DNA from: Aurantiacibacter spongiae | GTDB lineage: Bacteria > Pseudomonadota > Alphaproteobacteria > Sphingomonadales > Sphingomonadaceae | DNA length: 64,000 nt | Assembly: GCF_003815535.1 (NCBI RefSeq) | Contig: NZ_RPFZ01000001.1 | Location: 1,054,001-1,118,000, forward strand | Direction of reading: 5' to 3' | Shown here: positions 46,393-54,415 of the stretch, in pieces | How positions within the stretch are numbered: the stretch's first letter is position 1 | Layout: the number at the start of each line of letters is the position of its first letter | Made by a program: the position numbers and the translations under genes | The notes under the pieces: model-generated | The model's database searches: none | The model's input: the letters and a program-made list of their open reading frames with translations, nothing else | What the model was told of the DNA's origin: nothing

Positions 46393-46470
46393 GCAGTGGA
46401 CGACTTGCGAGTTGGATGCGAAATCGCGGCATGTCAAGCATATTGCAGTGGACGGCGTGCGAGCCGATGG
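46393..46470. repeat. Two direct repeats in the divergent tns/HTH-rve promoter region
   Basis: Copies at 46393-46418 and 46445-46470 share GCAGTGGACG, then one mismatch each side of a C, then TGCGAG. Start-to-start distance is 52 bases, about five helical turns. They lie between the divergent genes at 46366 (minus) and 46467 (plus), as operators would. They could instead be transposase binding sites. The second copy covers the chosen ATG. Confidence 0.6.
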
Positions 46471-47660
46471 TTAACGTACGGCACATGGACCCCGATGCTG
46501 ATGACGTGGAACGCCTTTTCGGACTGGTGTGGGAGGACGGCGTTCCGGAGAGGGAACGCGTCATCTTCGAGGGCCTCTCGACCGATGACCGTGCCGAGGT
46601 CCTCGCCCGACTCGAGGCGGTCTGGAGGGCGGAGAACGGAGAGGCTTGGAAGCCTCTCGCCCGTACACTCGGTCTCGGGCGCTCGGCGTTCTTCAATCTC
46701 CGGCGCCACTGGCGTGAGCGATCGCTCGAGGGCGTCATCCCTTTCGCGAGGCAGGCACCGCGGCGTATCGAGACCGCGCCCGACGCGCCCATCCGGCGAC
46801 GTGCCAGGCGCCTTCTGATCGAGGACGGCCTCTCCTGCGGAAACGCCGAACTGGCCCGCCGGCTGGTCGAGCAGGCCGGCCCGGACGACGAGATCGGCGG
46901 CGGCTCGGCGCAGACCCGGCTGCAGTGGGCGGAGAGGCTGGTCAGGCATGAACGGCGTGCGTTGGCGAGGGACGGGGCATATCTGCGCGTCAATTACGGC
47001 CGTCGGATATTGGTGGACGTCAGCGCCGTTTCGATCGTCCTGGAGGGCGAGAGGGAACTCGCGGTCGCCGCTTTCTGTGTCGACGTCGCGAGCGGGCTCG
47101 TCCTGGGCACCGCGATCGGTCGGCTCAGGACGACGCTCGAACTCCAGCGGAGTGCCGTCGACGACGCCTGGCGTTACGTTCGTGACCATGCGGCCGATCG
47201 CGCTTCCGGCGTGTGGCCACCGTGCGGACTGCACCTCATGCTCCCCCCTGCGACCGATGGTCCAGTCCGCGACGACGAGCTGCGCGCGGTCACCAGCGAA
47301 TTGGTGGTGCGTGGCCCCGGCAGGTATGCGTTCGGCCGGGAACTGGTGCAGTTGCTCGGACCCAGGATCGGTCGGATCCCCTTGGCCCCCCGTCGGACCC
47401 TGGCGGTCGATAGCGTACCGTTCTCCGACAATCGCAGGATCGTCGAGCTGCCGGGGCCGGAGGCGGACGCCCTTTGGCGCCGTGAGGTCCTGCGACACAA
47501 CGATCCGGTCTTCCGCGCGATGCAGACGGGAAGCGTGTTCGCGGCGGACGCTCGATGGAAGGACAGGCCAGGGGTCTTCGCTGCGAGTTCGCCGATAGGG
47601 CGGATGTCCGACGTCTTCCATGCGGTCGACGGCTTCCTCCGCGAGATTCAGGACGCCTGA
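46467..47660 (+). CDS. HTH protein with DDE-integrase-like (rve) fold, type 1
   Basis: A 397-residue protein. Residues ~60-85 form an HTH (WKPLARTLGLGRSAFFNLRRHW). A second helical DNA-binding region follows near 110-160. An rve-like core then begins at ILVDVSAVSIVLE (Asp184) and continues with LAVAAFCVDVASGLVLGTAIG, ATDGPVRDDELRAV (Asp264) and FGRELVQLL (Glu292). The last spacing is 28 rather than about 35, so catalysis is uncertain. It resembles a shortened TnsB without the C-terminal part. Start uncertain: ATGs at 46416, 46467 and 46485. Convergent with a related protein, overlapping by 13 bases. Confidence 0.6.
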   Translation: MVNVRHMDPDADDVERLFGLVWEDGVPERERVIFEGLSTDDRAEVLARLEAVWRAENGEAWKPLARTLGLGRSAFFNLRRHWRERSLEGVIPFARQAPRRIETAPDAPIRRRARRLLIEDGLSCGNAELARRLVEQAGPDDEIGGGSAQTRLQWAERLVRHERRALARDGAYLRVNYGRRILVDVSAVSIVLEGERELAVAAFCVDVASGLVLGTAIGRLRTTLELQRSAVDDAWRYVRDHAADRASGVWPPCGLHLMLPPATDGPVRDDELRAVTSELVVRGPGRYAFGRELVQLLGPRIGRIPLAPRRTLAVDSVPFSDNRRIVELPGPEADALWRREVLRHNDPVFRAMQTGSVFAADARWKDRPGVFAASSPIGRMSDVFHAVDGFLREIQDA

Positions 47661-48451
47661 TCCCCGGACAACGAGCCGAGGCGATCGAGCAGTTCCCGAA
47701 AGCAAGGCCCGGTCAGATCGCAGGAAAGCCCTGTATCATCGTCGACTTTCAATCTCGCCTTGACCAGATCGCGCGTCCGCTCCGCGTCCAGCGGGACGTG
47801 GGAACTGCGCGGGAGGATGGATCGCCTGTCGGGGCTCGCCTCCACCAGGCGTGGGCGAAAGCGCATGCCTTCCTGCCTCTGGCCGAGAAGAGCCTCGATG
47901 CACCGGCCGTGCCCGTAGGGGCCGACCTCCAGGACGTTGAGCGAGAGACCGGCTCGATCGATCGCGTCGCACAGCAATGGCCAGTCCTTATCCGATACGC
48001 GGGGGACGGCTATGCGCTCGATCACATGCTCGCCTTCGGGCTTCCGGGCGGGTCCGAGTGCGGCCCGCAGACTGGATGCGATAATCTTGGTCGATGGCGG
48101 CCCCCTGCTGATCTCGAGAGCCACGATCCGGTGGATCGTCGCGTCGATGACCACGGTGGCCAGTGGGCGCTCGATCATCCCGGTGCCGAAGTCCACCGGC
48201 AGTTCGAGTACCGTATGATCGACGATCAGGTTTGCCAGGGATGCGAGTTCGTCCGTCAGGCGGGGTTCTCGACGGGCGAGGACGAACCGGCGGACCTTCT
48301 CCCTCGTCGGCATGGGGACGTTCTGGGCTTCGCCTTCCCTGATCGCCGTCCGGACGATCTCGTCCGGACCGTCCGTGGGAGCACTTTCGATGGCCTGTTC
48401 GATGACACGCTGCTGCTCTTCATCCAGGCCGACCGGCTTGTTGCGTGACAT
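47648..48451 (-). CDS. DDE-integrase-like (rve) fold protein, type 2, N-terminus unclear
   Basis: A 267-residue product from the first ATG. Residues 70-120 match the opening of the Mu/TnsB-type rve core closely: LIVDHTVLELPV (Asp78), then ERPLATVVIDATIHRIVALE and SRGPPS. The segment where the second Asp should lie reads LNVLEVGPYGHGRCIEALLG, so that Asp seems missing, which suggests a non-catalytic relative. The frame stays open upstream and encodes an HTH resembling that of the facing gene, so the real protein may be longer or the 5' end broken. Confidence 0.6.
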   Translation of the reverse strand: MSRNKPVGLDEEQQRVIEQAIESAPTDGPDEIVRTAIREGEAQNVPMPTREKVRRFVLARREPRLTDELASLANLIVDHTVLELPVDFGTGMIERPLATVVIDATIHRIVALEISRGPPSTKIIASSLRAALGPARKPEGEHVIERIAVPRVSDKDWPLLCDAIDRAGLSLNVLEVGPYGHGRCIEALLGQRQEGMRFRPRLVEASPDRRSILPRSSHVPLDAERTRDLVKARLKVDDDTGLSCDLTGPCFRELLDRLGSLSGDQAS

Positions 48452-48817
48452 TTCCGGTCCTGCCAGCTTCCGCGGATCGCGGAGCGTTCTCCAAGCCTTG
48501 ACGAGGTTGTAGAACTGCGCGGTTCCGAGGCCGATCTCCTTGGCCAGCCGCTCGGCGTTCAGTCGCCCCGGTGATGCTTCGAACCGCCCGATCGCTTCGA
48601 TACGTCGACGGACGATGTTGCGGAGTCTGGGTTCAAGAGCGCTGAGGTCAGGAGAAACCCGAGTTTTGTTGGGGTCGTGGCGCCAATGAAGGCGATTTCT
48701 CCGGCGTGGCCACGGTCGTGGACCGTCCTTCCCTGTTGTGGCGGTGGCGGTTCCGTGCGCCCTTGAAAGATTAACGCTGCGCTCGATGGGGACGGCGGAT
48801 TGGAACGCCGGCGTGGT
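48452..48817 (-). other. In-frame HTH-coding extension without a standard start codon
   Basis: Upstream of 48451 the frame is open to a TAG at 48818-48820. Its nearest ~65 codons encode RLRNIVRRRIEAIGRFEAS and LNAERLAKEIGLGTAQFYNLVKAW, an HTH clearly like that of the facing protein. I find no ATG, GTG or TTG in the frame. Either the start is rare, a frameshift joins it to another frame, or the gene lost its 5' end. Confidence 0.6.
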
Positions 48818-48820
48818 CTA

Positions 48821-49259
48821 GGCTCGAACCGGAAGGCGGGAGCATGAGGACGTGGAAGCCGCTTCCTCTGGTCGCGCTCGGTCGCGCTTGGGAAGGTTGG
48901 GCGGAGCGCCGTTGCGTTCGATCGCAACGGCGGTCGCGGGTCGGCGCGGGTATCGCTTGGGCATCAGGGACGCCTTGGGCGCGATGACGACCCAACGCGG
49001 GGGACGGGTGGAAGACCGTTCTCCATTTTTCCTCTCACACTCTGAATGACAGGCTTATCTGCCAAGTATCGTGAATGGCGGATCGAGAGGTGAACGAGGC
49101 GATCTGTCATACATCCACGATCGGAGACCCCGAGCGCAATGGGCTTGGAAACCATAGCGAGCGCGGTCTCGCCATGTGGTTTCGTTTGACCTCGGGTGTT
49201 GTTCGAGGTTCTAGGAGACGGGGCCGGCTCTAGTTGTAAGCGCGCCCGAGGAGGACTTC
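48821..49259. other. Stretch without a supported gene
   Basis: No frame here looks coding. It contains a TGACAG...CTGTCA pair (49048-49053 and 49115-49120 region) of unknown meaning, and at its right end the AGGAGG ribosome site of the next gene. It must carry the promoter of the restriction endonuclease gene. Confidence 0.5.
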
Positions 49260-50339
49260 TTGGACGATCCGGCTATCGAGAGGTGGAGCGAGCGGGCATG
49301 GAAGTTGCTCGCTCGCACCCTGAACGAGTTCATGACCCAATCGTCTTCTGGTACTCCGCCGCAGAAGGCAGCGCTATCCGATCCGGATCTGGCAAGGATG
49401 TTGACGGGCGTTCTCTCCGCTCGCGATTCCTACCGGGACGGGATTCTCATTCAGCTCGCCTATGCGTTGAGTGCGGAGAAGGACGTCGAAAAGAAGGCGG
49501 ACTTTCGGGAACGGCAGGAGGGGGGCGGGAACGTTTCGAAGAGCTTGGGCGCTCTATGCAGCGATCTGCACATCCCGGGTGTGAAGGACGCGTTTCAGAA
49601 CATCGGGAAGAACAGCACGAACCTCGTCCGCGGAAATGTGGAGGCCTACGACGACCTTCTCGCTTGGATAAATACCGCTACGCCGTCACGGCGCAGGGAA
49701 GCCTTCGAATTCCTGGCTGCGACCACGGCGTCCATGGCTCGTCCGGTGCTCGCGTTTCCCGAACTCCACGTGGCGAACCTGACGTTCGCAAGGATGGTCC
49801 GCCTGATCAACGGAATGCTGGAGACCCAGTCGGGAGGAGCGTTCGAACAGTTCCTTCTTGCCGCGTTCGTCCATGGCCTGTTGGACGAGTATTCCCTGAC
49901 CGGTCGAGGCGGCGTGCATGTGGAAACGAAGAACATCAACGCCAGCGATGCGAGTTCGAGGTCTGCCTCGGATGTCCAGATCAAACGGGGCAACCGATTC
50001 GAGGAAGCGTTCGAGGTGACGGCCAACGACTGGTCGGGCAAGCCGGCTGATGCGGTGGCTTCCATGAAGGCTCACGATCTCGCGAGGATCCATATTGCTG
50101 GCAAGGTGGGTGGCGGCTCACTCGGTGACGTCTCCGCTCTGCTCGCTCTGCCATCGGATGTGGATGTGTCCGTATTGGACCTGCGAGCGTTGTTGCATGG
50201 TCTTGCCGCCTTCATGCGCAAGCCCGCGCGAGCGAGCGCGCTGCGAAGACTCTATGAACTCCTCGATCGCCATCAGCCTGAAATCGAGAGAACTAACGCC
50301 TATGTGCGGCTACTGTCGACGGCGGGTGTCACGGCCTAG
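49260..50339 (+). CDS. Probable type II restriction endonuclease
   Basis: A 359-residue protein from a TTG start behind a strong AGGAGG. A PD-(D/E)xK-like core is suggested by Glu196 (GGAFEQFLL), Asp238 (ASDVQI) and Glu252 (EAFEVTAN), although the usual Lys is replaced by Thr. The helical N-terminal ~170 residues may recognise DNA. The adjacent convergent C5 methyltransferase makes a restriction-modification pair likely. It might belong to the SacI-type family, which I could not verify. Stops of the two genes overlap at a CTAG. Confidence 0.6.
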   Translation: MDDPAIERWSERAWKLLARTLNEFMTQSSSGTPPQKAALSDPDLARMLTGVLSARDSYRDGILIQLAYALSAEKDVEKKADFRERQEGGGNVSKSLGALCSDLHIPGVKDAFQNIGKNSTNLVRGNVEAYDDLLAWINTATPSRRREAFEFLAATTASMARPVLAFPELHVANLTFARMVRLINGMLETQSGGAFEQFLLAAFVHGLLDEYSLTGRGGVHVETKNINASDASSRSASDVQIKRGNRFEEAFEVTANDWSGKPADAVASMKAHDLARIHIAGKVGGGSLGDVSALLALPSDVDVSVLDLRALLHGLAAFMRKPARASALRRLYELLDRHQPEIERTNAYVRLLSTAGVTA

Positions 50340-51316
50340 ACGACGCACATTCCCTGGAGCAGGGCGCGGGCTGCTACCTCGGCCAGGACCGGCAGAACGG
50401 CATTCCCGACCTGACGGTATTGCGATGATCGCCTTCCGTGGAACACCATATCGTCGGGAAACGTCTGAAGCCTTGCGCATTCGCGCACGGAGATTCTGCG
50501 AGCGTTCGGGAGTGTGCCGCTGCGCGGCCTTCCACCGGCGAGAAGATGAGCATGGTACGCCGGGACGAGATCGGCCACGTCGATGAAGGGCGTCTTGTTG
50601 CCGCCGGCGCTTGCCAGGATCGTGGGCGAAGGTCTGGCCAGATCGATCCCACGGCCGCCGCCGTTGAACAGCTGACCATCGAAGGGGTTGGGGCGTATGT
50701 CGGGATTCTTCGCGTAGGTGACTTTCGAAGGATTGTGTTCGCCGACGACCTTCTTTCCGATCGCGGCTGACGCCGGCACGATCGCTTGGCTCGGGGGCAC
50801 CTTGAAAGATCCGCCCACGTCCCTGCGATATCCGGTCAATAGCATGCGACGACGCTTCTGCGGGACACCGTGGTCGGCCGCATTGACCATAGCCGGCTCG
50901 CCGATGTCGTAATGGTCGCGCAATGGCCGCACCGTTTCCATGAGATATTCTAGATGGGTTCCGGCAAGACCGGGTACGTTCTCCATCAGGAACGCCTTGG
51001 GCCGGGATTCGAGCACCGCCCGGACGAATTCGGGGAGCATGTCGCGGGAATCCCGTTCACCCATCCTCTTGCCCCCTGTCGACCAGGGCTGACAGGGCGG
51101 CCCGCCAACCACGAGGTCGATGTTGGCGTAAGATCGGAAATCCACGTTGCGGATGTCGTCGTCGACCAGTGTCACGTCCGGAAAGGATGCCCCGAACGTC
51201 CGGCACGCATCGCGATCGTATTCGACCGCAGCGACGGTGCGGACACCGGCGCGCTTCATTCCGAGCGTAAGGCCACCCGCTCCGCAGAACAGATCTATGG
51301 CCGTGATATCGCTCAC
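50336..51316 (-). CDS. DNA (cytosine-5) methyltransferase
   Basis: A 326-residue C5 methyltransferase with all main motifs in order: DLFCGAGGL (I), GGPPCQPWS with the catalytic Cys (IV), ENVPGL (VI), QKRRR (VIII), ECARLQTFPDD (IX) and QVGNAVLP (X). The target-recognition region between VIII and IX is ~110 residues. GTG start at 51316 with GGAG 8 bases upstream; the frame further upstream is not coding-like. It would protect sites cut by the neighbouring endonuclease. Confidence 0.93.
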   Translation of the reverse strand: MSDITAIDLFCGAGGLTLGMKRAGVRTVAAVEYDRDACRTFGASFPDVTLVDDDIRNVDFRSYANIDLVVGGPPCQPWSTGGKRMGERDSRDMLPEFVRAVLESRPKAFLMENVPGLAGTHLEYLMETVRPLRDHYDIGEPAMVNAADHGVPQKRRRMLLTGYRRDVGGSFKVPPSQAIVPASAAIGKKVVGEHNPSKVTYAKNPDIRPNPFDGQLFNGGGRGIDLARPSPTILASAGGNKTPFIDVADLVPAYHAHLLAGGRPRSGTLPNARRISVRECARLQTFPDDMVFHGRRSSQYRQVGNAVLPVLAEVAARALLQGMCVV

Positions 51317-51477
51317 CTTTTCGTCTCCACTTCCCGCTTTCCTCGGTAGATAAGAGAATCGTAGACGTTCCCGTGCTGTTCCCGCAAGTCCGATAGTTGC
51401 GCAGAAGTCGGTTTCCGTTAATTGGATCCGCTGAGATCCATGATGGGAACTGCGTCGAAGTCCGGACGAGGGCATCA

Positions 51478-51597
51478 TCATCGCGGACACGCCAGCGTTT
51501 CGATATGCTCGAACTTCTCGGTTCCCTTGTTCATCGCGATGATGGTCACGTCGCCATCTCTGCAACGGCTGAACTGCGAGGTGCGCACCTTGCCCAT
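51478..51597 (-). CDS. Possible 39-residue protein
   Basis: A short frame upstream of the methyltransferase gene. The product begins MGKVRTSQFSRCRDGD and continues VTIIAMNKGTEKFEHIETL, which looks like ordinary folded-protein sequence. The frame is open for another ~25 codons upstream, with a TTG near a GAAGGA. It could be a remnant of a larger gene or a small regulator of the restriction system. No family recognised. Confidence 0.3.
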   Translation of the reverse strand: MGKVRTSQFSRCRDGDVTIIAMNKGTEKFEHIETLACPR

Positions 51598-51691
51598 CAC
51601 CGGGTGGCCCTGAAGCAATCCTTCGGAAACACTGGAGCTGGTCGAGCTGTCGATCGAACCGATCGAGTGCGGTCAGCGAGGTCGCGCCGCG

Positions 51692-52156
51692 ATGCTCGAT
51701 CACGCTATCGGATCTGATCGTTCGCCTGGAGGTCGCTGGTTGCCTGATCCCGATCCGACGTTGTGGTCCGCCGAAGTCGAGACTCTCATCATGCGGTGCC
51801 ATCCCGCGCGCGACCGTACTGAGGACGATGTCCGGTCGATCGTGCGGCAGCTGCTCCGCTTGCTCGCCCGAGCACCCTTGACCTTGCGGCGACGCTTCGG
51901 GAACACGCTCGGTTCGGCTCAGGTCGAACGATTGTTCGATGCGCATGCATCCGAGCTCATACTGCTCGATCTTTGCTCGGACGTCGGGGTGATGATGTCC
52001 CGGTCCCCCCACAAGTCTGTCATCGCCTCGGTCTCCATCGCTGATCTGGACATCGAATGCAGCTTCCAGTCCCGCGACTCTCTGTCCGTGGCAATGGTGA
52101 GTGTCATCGCCACCGCGTGGCTGGATGTGATGGATGTGACCTGCCTACCGGACTGA
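51692..52156 (+). CDS. Hypothetical protein, 154 residues
   Basis: A plausible frame with alternating hydrophobic and charged residues: EDDVRSIVRQLLRLLARAPL, then ASELILLDLCSDVGVMM and SVAMVSVIATAWLDVMDV. The frame is open upstream to about 51615 without a start codon, which may mean 5' loss. No family recognised. The next 225 bases, to 52381, hold no gene I can support and may contain the right edge of the island. Confidence 0.4.
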   Translation: MLDHAIGSDRSPGGRWLPDPDPTLWSAEVETLIMRCHPARDRTEDDVRSIVRQLLRLLARAPLTLRRRFGNTLGSAQVERLFDAHASELILLDLCSDVGVMMSRSPHKSVIASVSIADLDIECSFQSRDSLSVAMVSVIATAWLDVMDVTCLPD

Positions 52157-52381
52157 AGCGGCTCGCGCTTGGCCTCCAGTCGGGCGGAAGGCGCCCCCAT
52201 CCCCGATTGCGACCCGGTGGCCCGTCGAACGACGTTCCAGCCACTGCGGATGGAGGCTCCCCGAGGATGTGCTGACATGCGCCGAGCGTGTCAAGATCAA
52301 CCGAATGGAAGCTTGGTTCCGCACGTCCTCACCGACCACGAGAATCCTTGCGGTCACAGGAGCGAATTAGAGCAGGGAAAT

Positions 52382-52657
52382 CTAGGCGGCAGCGTCCACC
52401 ACCGTGTTGGCCTCGCCCCCGAGCACGAAGATCCAGATCACGATGCAGGCGATCCAGCCGGCGTTGAAGATGACGATGGCCGTCCATACCGCTGCAAAGG
52501 TCGCCCGTCGTCGCCCCGGCCCGCGCACCATCTCGCCGGGTCGGTCGCCGCGGAAGACGCGCGCGACATCGCGCAGGTGCAGCAGGAGCCATATCCCCGC
52601 AGCCAGGCTGACGATGGCGAAGAACGCGATGAGGGCGGGAAGGAACCACAGGGGCAT
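52382..52657 (-). CDS. Small membrane protein at the end of the cco/hemN run
   Basis: A 91-residue protein starting MPLWFLPALIAFFAIVSLAAG with GGAG 8 bases upstream. Two transmembrane helices flank a basic loop (RGDRPGEMVRGPGRRR), and the second helix contains NAGWIACIVIWIFVLGG. No family recognised. It begins 26 bases after hemN and is probably cotranscribed. Confidence 0.7.
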   Translation of the reverse strand: MPLWFLPALIAFFAIVSLAAGIWLLLHLRDVARVFRGDRPGEMVRGPGRRRATFAAVWTAIVIFNAGWIACIVIWIFVLGGEANTVVDAAA

Positions 52658-52683
52658 GGGCAGATCTCCGTGTTGAGCCGTGA

Positions 52684-54030
52684 TCAGACGGCCGAACTGA
52701 AACGGCGCGCGGACTGCGGACGGTGTCCGTCCAGCAGCGCGCATACGAGGCGGGCGTAGGGCAGCCCGTCCGGCACGACGGTGAGCAGGTCGTCGTTGAG
52801 AGCGACAAGTCCCCGGTCGAGGAAAGGAACGAGGGCGTCGCTGAGCATGTCGTCGGCTATCGGACCGATATCAGTCGCGCCGCGGCAGAGTAGCTGTTCG
52901 ATCATGCGTCCTCGTATCTGGTCTTCTACCGAACGGACGACGCCCGTCATCGTCGCCAGCCGACCTTGGCCGACCAGCATCCGGTACCGCCCGCTGTTCT
53001 TTTCGTTCTGTACGAGGAGGTCGGAAAAACTGCTCACCGCCGAGCCTCCGAACCCGATGACGATCCCGGCTGAATCATCGGTGAAGCCCTGGAAATTGCG
53101 TCGCAGTGCGTCCTTCGCGCATGCATCGGCGACCGGGTCGCCAGGCTTGGCGAAGTGGTCGAAACCTATGGCGTCGTAGCCCTGCCCGGTCAGCATCTCA
53201 TGACCCAGCCAGGCCATGCCGAAGCGTTCGGCCTGTCCCGGCAGCGCTGAGGCGTCGATCACGCGCTGTCGCGGGACGAGGTGCGGAACGTGCGCATAGC
53301 CGAACAGCGCGATGCGGTCGGGTCCGAGATCGACCGATCTGGTCAGACTGTCGCGAAGGTCATCGTGAGACTGTCCGGGCAGCCCGTACATGAGGTCGAA
53401 GTTCAATGATGACACGCCGTGCCGCCGGAGGAGATCGACGGTCCGTTCGATGAGCGCTCCGGACTGGACCCGTCCGATGGCCGCCTGGCAGCGGGGTGCG
53501 AAGGTCTGGACGCCGAGGCTCGCGCGCTCGATCCCGACGCTCCCGATCGCCTCCGCCCATTCTGGCGAAAAGGTCCTGGGGTCGAGTTCGATGGAGAAGA
53601 CGGTCCGTTCTATGGCGAAGCTCGAGACGAGGCGATCGACGAGGCGGAGGAACTGGCCGGGCTCCAGGGCATTGGGGCTTCCGCCCCCGAATGCCACACG
53701 GCGCACCTTGGCATCGACGGGGAGCATATCTGACACGCGTTCGATCTCGTCCTCGAGCGCCTCTAGATAGGCGTCGAGCCGCTGGCGCTTTCCCGCCTTT
53801 CCGGTGTTGCAGGCGCAGTAGAAGCAAATCTGCTCGCAGAACGGGATGTGGACATAGAGCGACACGTCCCCCTGCGCGCCCTCCAGCGCCTGTGCGTATC
53901 GCGCGGCCGGCATGGGTCCGAATTCGGCAGCCGTCGGATAGCTCGTGTAGCGGGGGACCGGAGTCTCCAGCAGGTCAGGGTGATAGGGCCACATGGCCGA
54001 CCCGGTACGTCTGATCGGAGCCTCGATCAT
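52684..54030 (-). CDS. hemN: Oxygen-independent coproporphyrinogen III dehydrogenase
   Basis: A 448-residue radical-SAM enzyme for heme synthesis under low oxygen. The cluster motif CxxxCxxC appears as CEQICFYC near residue 69, after the family start VPRYTSYPTAAEF. GGGSPN and MYGLPGQ follow. The ATG at 54030 overlaps the preceding stop as ATGA; an ATG at 53994 (MWPYHPDLL) fits family starts equally well. It supplies heme for the oxidases encoded beside it. Confidence 0.94.
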   Translation of the reverse strand: MIEAPIRRTGSAMWPYHPDLLETPVPRYTSYPTAAEFGPMPAARYAQALEGAQGDVSLYVHIPFCEQICFYCACNTGKAGKRQRLDAYLEALEDEIERVSDMLPVDAKVRRVAFGGGSPNALEPGQFLRLVDRLVSSFAIERTVFSIELDPRTFSPEWAEAIGSVGIERASLGVQTFAPRCQAAIGRVQSGALIERTVDLLRRHGVSSLNFDLMYGLPGQSHDDLRDSLTRSVDLGPDRIALFGYAHVPHLVPRQRVIDASALPGQAERFGMAWLGHEMLTGQGYDAIGFDHFAKPGDPVADACAKDALRRNFQGFTDDSAGIVIGFGGSAVSSFSDLLVQNEKNSGRYRMLVGQGRLATMTGVVRSVEDQIRGRMIEQLLCRGATDIGPIADDMLSDALVPFLDRGLVALNDDLLTVVPDGLPYARLVCALLDGHRPQSARRFSSAV

Positions 54031-54233
54031 TGCGCTCGATCAAACAGCTTGCGCGTACGGGCAGCGTGGCAACCCTTGGCATGACAGGGCGACTCGAGGG
54101 GTACCCGCCCAGGGAATCGGATGGCTACCATGCTCCCGCCGCATACCTCCGCCTTGATGGTGATGGTTGGCGTCGGAAGTGGTCCGACCGAGGCCGGGAC
54201 GATCGCCGCCAGTGCGAACAGGCCGGTCTTCAT
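54027..54233 (-). CDS. Small exported cysteine-containing protein
   Basis: A 68-residue product with a signal-peptide-like start (MKTGLFALAAIVPASVG) and three cysteines, including the pair in SPCHAKGCHA. Coupled to ccoS (ATGA) upstream and hemN downstream. The CxxxxC pair with histidines suggests metal or redox chemistry in the periplasm, perhaps during oxidase assembly, but this is inference. No named family recognised. Confidence 0.65.
   Translation of the reverse strand: MKTGLFALAAIVPASVGPLPTPTITIKAEVCGGSMVAIRFPGRVPLESPCHAKGCHAARTRKLFDRAQ
54030..54043 (-). promoter_or_regulatory. FNR-box-like sequence before hemN
   Basis: TTGCGCTCGATCAA on the plus strand keeps the spacing of TTGATNNNNATCAA with mismatches in one half. 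It lies at the end of the preceding coding sequence and overlaps the possible hemN ATG, so it may be chance. If real, it favours the later hemN start. Confidence 0.35.
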
Positions 54234-54415
54234 CTGCCAGTCTCCTTTTCCACGCCATCACTTCCTTCCCGCTCCACCTCCTCGTCTATCAGGATGCGGT
54301 TCGCCGCGCCTTCGAGATCCTCGAACTGCCCGTCCCGCATGGCCCAGAAGAACAGGGCGAGCCCGGCGCCGCCCAGCAGCAGTGCCACCGGGATGAGGAA
54401 GGCGAGGATGTTCAC
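54230..54415 (-). CDS. ccoS: cbb3-type oxidase assembly protein CcoS
   Basis: A 61-residue protein with one N-terminal helix, then FFWAMRDGQFEDLEGAANRIL, the conserved CcoS stretch. Needed for cofactor insertion in cbb3 oxidase. The GTG start overlaps the ccoI stop. Confidence 0.95.
   Translation of the reverse strand: MNILAFLIPVALLLGGAGLALFFWAMRDGQFEDLEGAANRILIDEEVEREGSDGVEKETGR

Larger units (their letters stand above)
39540..52380. mobile_element. Tn7-like element or island with approximate limits
   Basis: The stretch between cydA and the hemN/cco locus carries tnsA, tnsB, tnsC and tniQ plus apparent cargo: two HTH-rve proteins, a restriction endonuclease, a cytosine methyltransferase and small unknown ORFs. 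The left limit must lie between 39433 and 39587 and the right limit probably between 48452 and 52381. I found no matching terminal repeats or 5-base target duplications, so the limits are drawn only from gene content. Confidence 0.6.

Noticed and set aside
46061-46993. 310-codon minus-strand frame through the start of the HTH-rve gene
   Set aside because: Its upstream two-thirds is antisense to the coding-like HTH region and reads as low-complexity sequence. Only the last ~100 codons look real.
39545-49053. TGTCA at about 39547 and TGACA at about 49048 as transposon ends
   Set aside because: Only five bases match, the flanking 5-mers differ, and no repeated longer sites were seen inside either end.
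50336-52012. 558-codon version of the methyltransferase
   Set aside because: The added N-terminal 230 residues resemble antisense translation, and the GTG at 51316 has a proper ribosome site right before motif I.
52295-52320. Palindrome-like AACC...GGTT near the right edge of the island as an attachment site
   Set aside because: Four-base arms around a HindIII-like core are expected by chance, and nothing similar occurs at the left edge.
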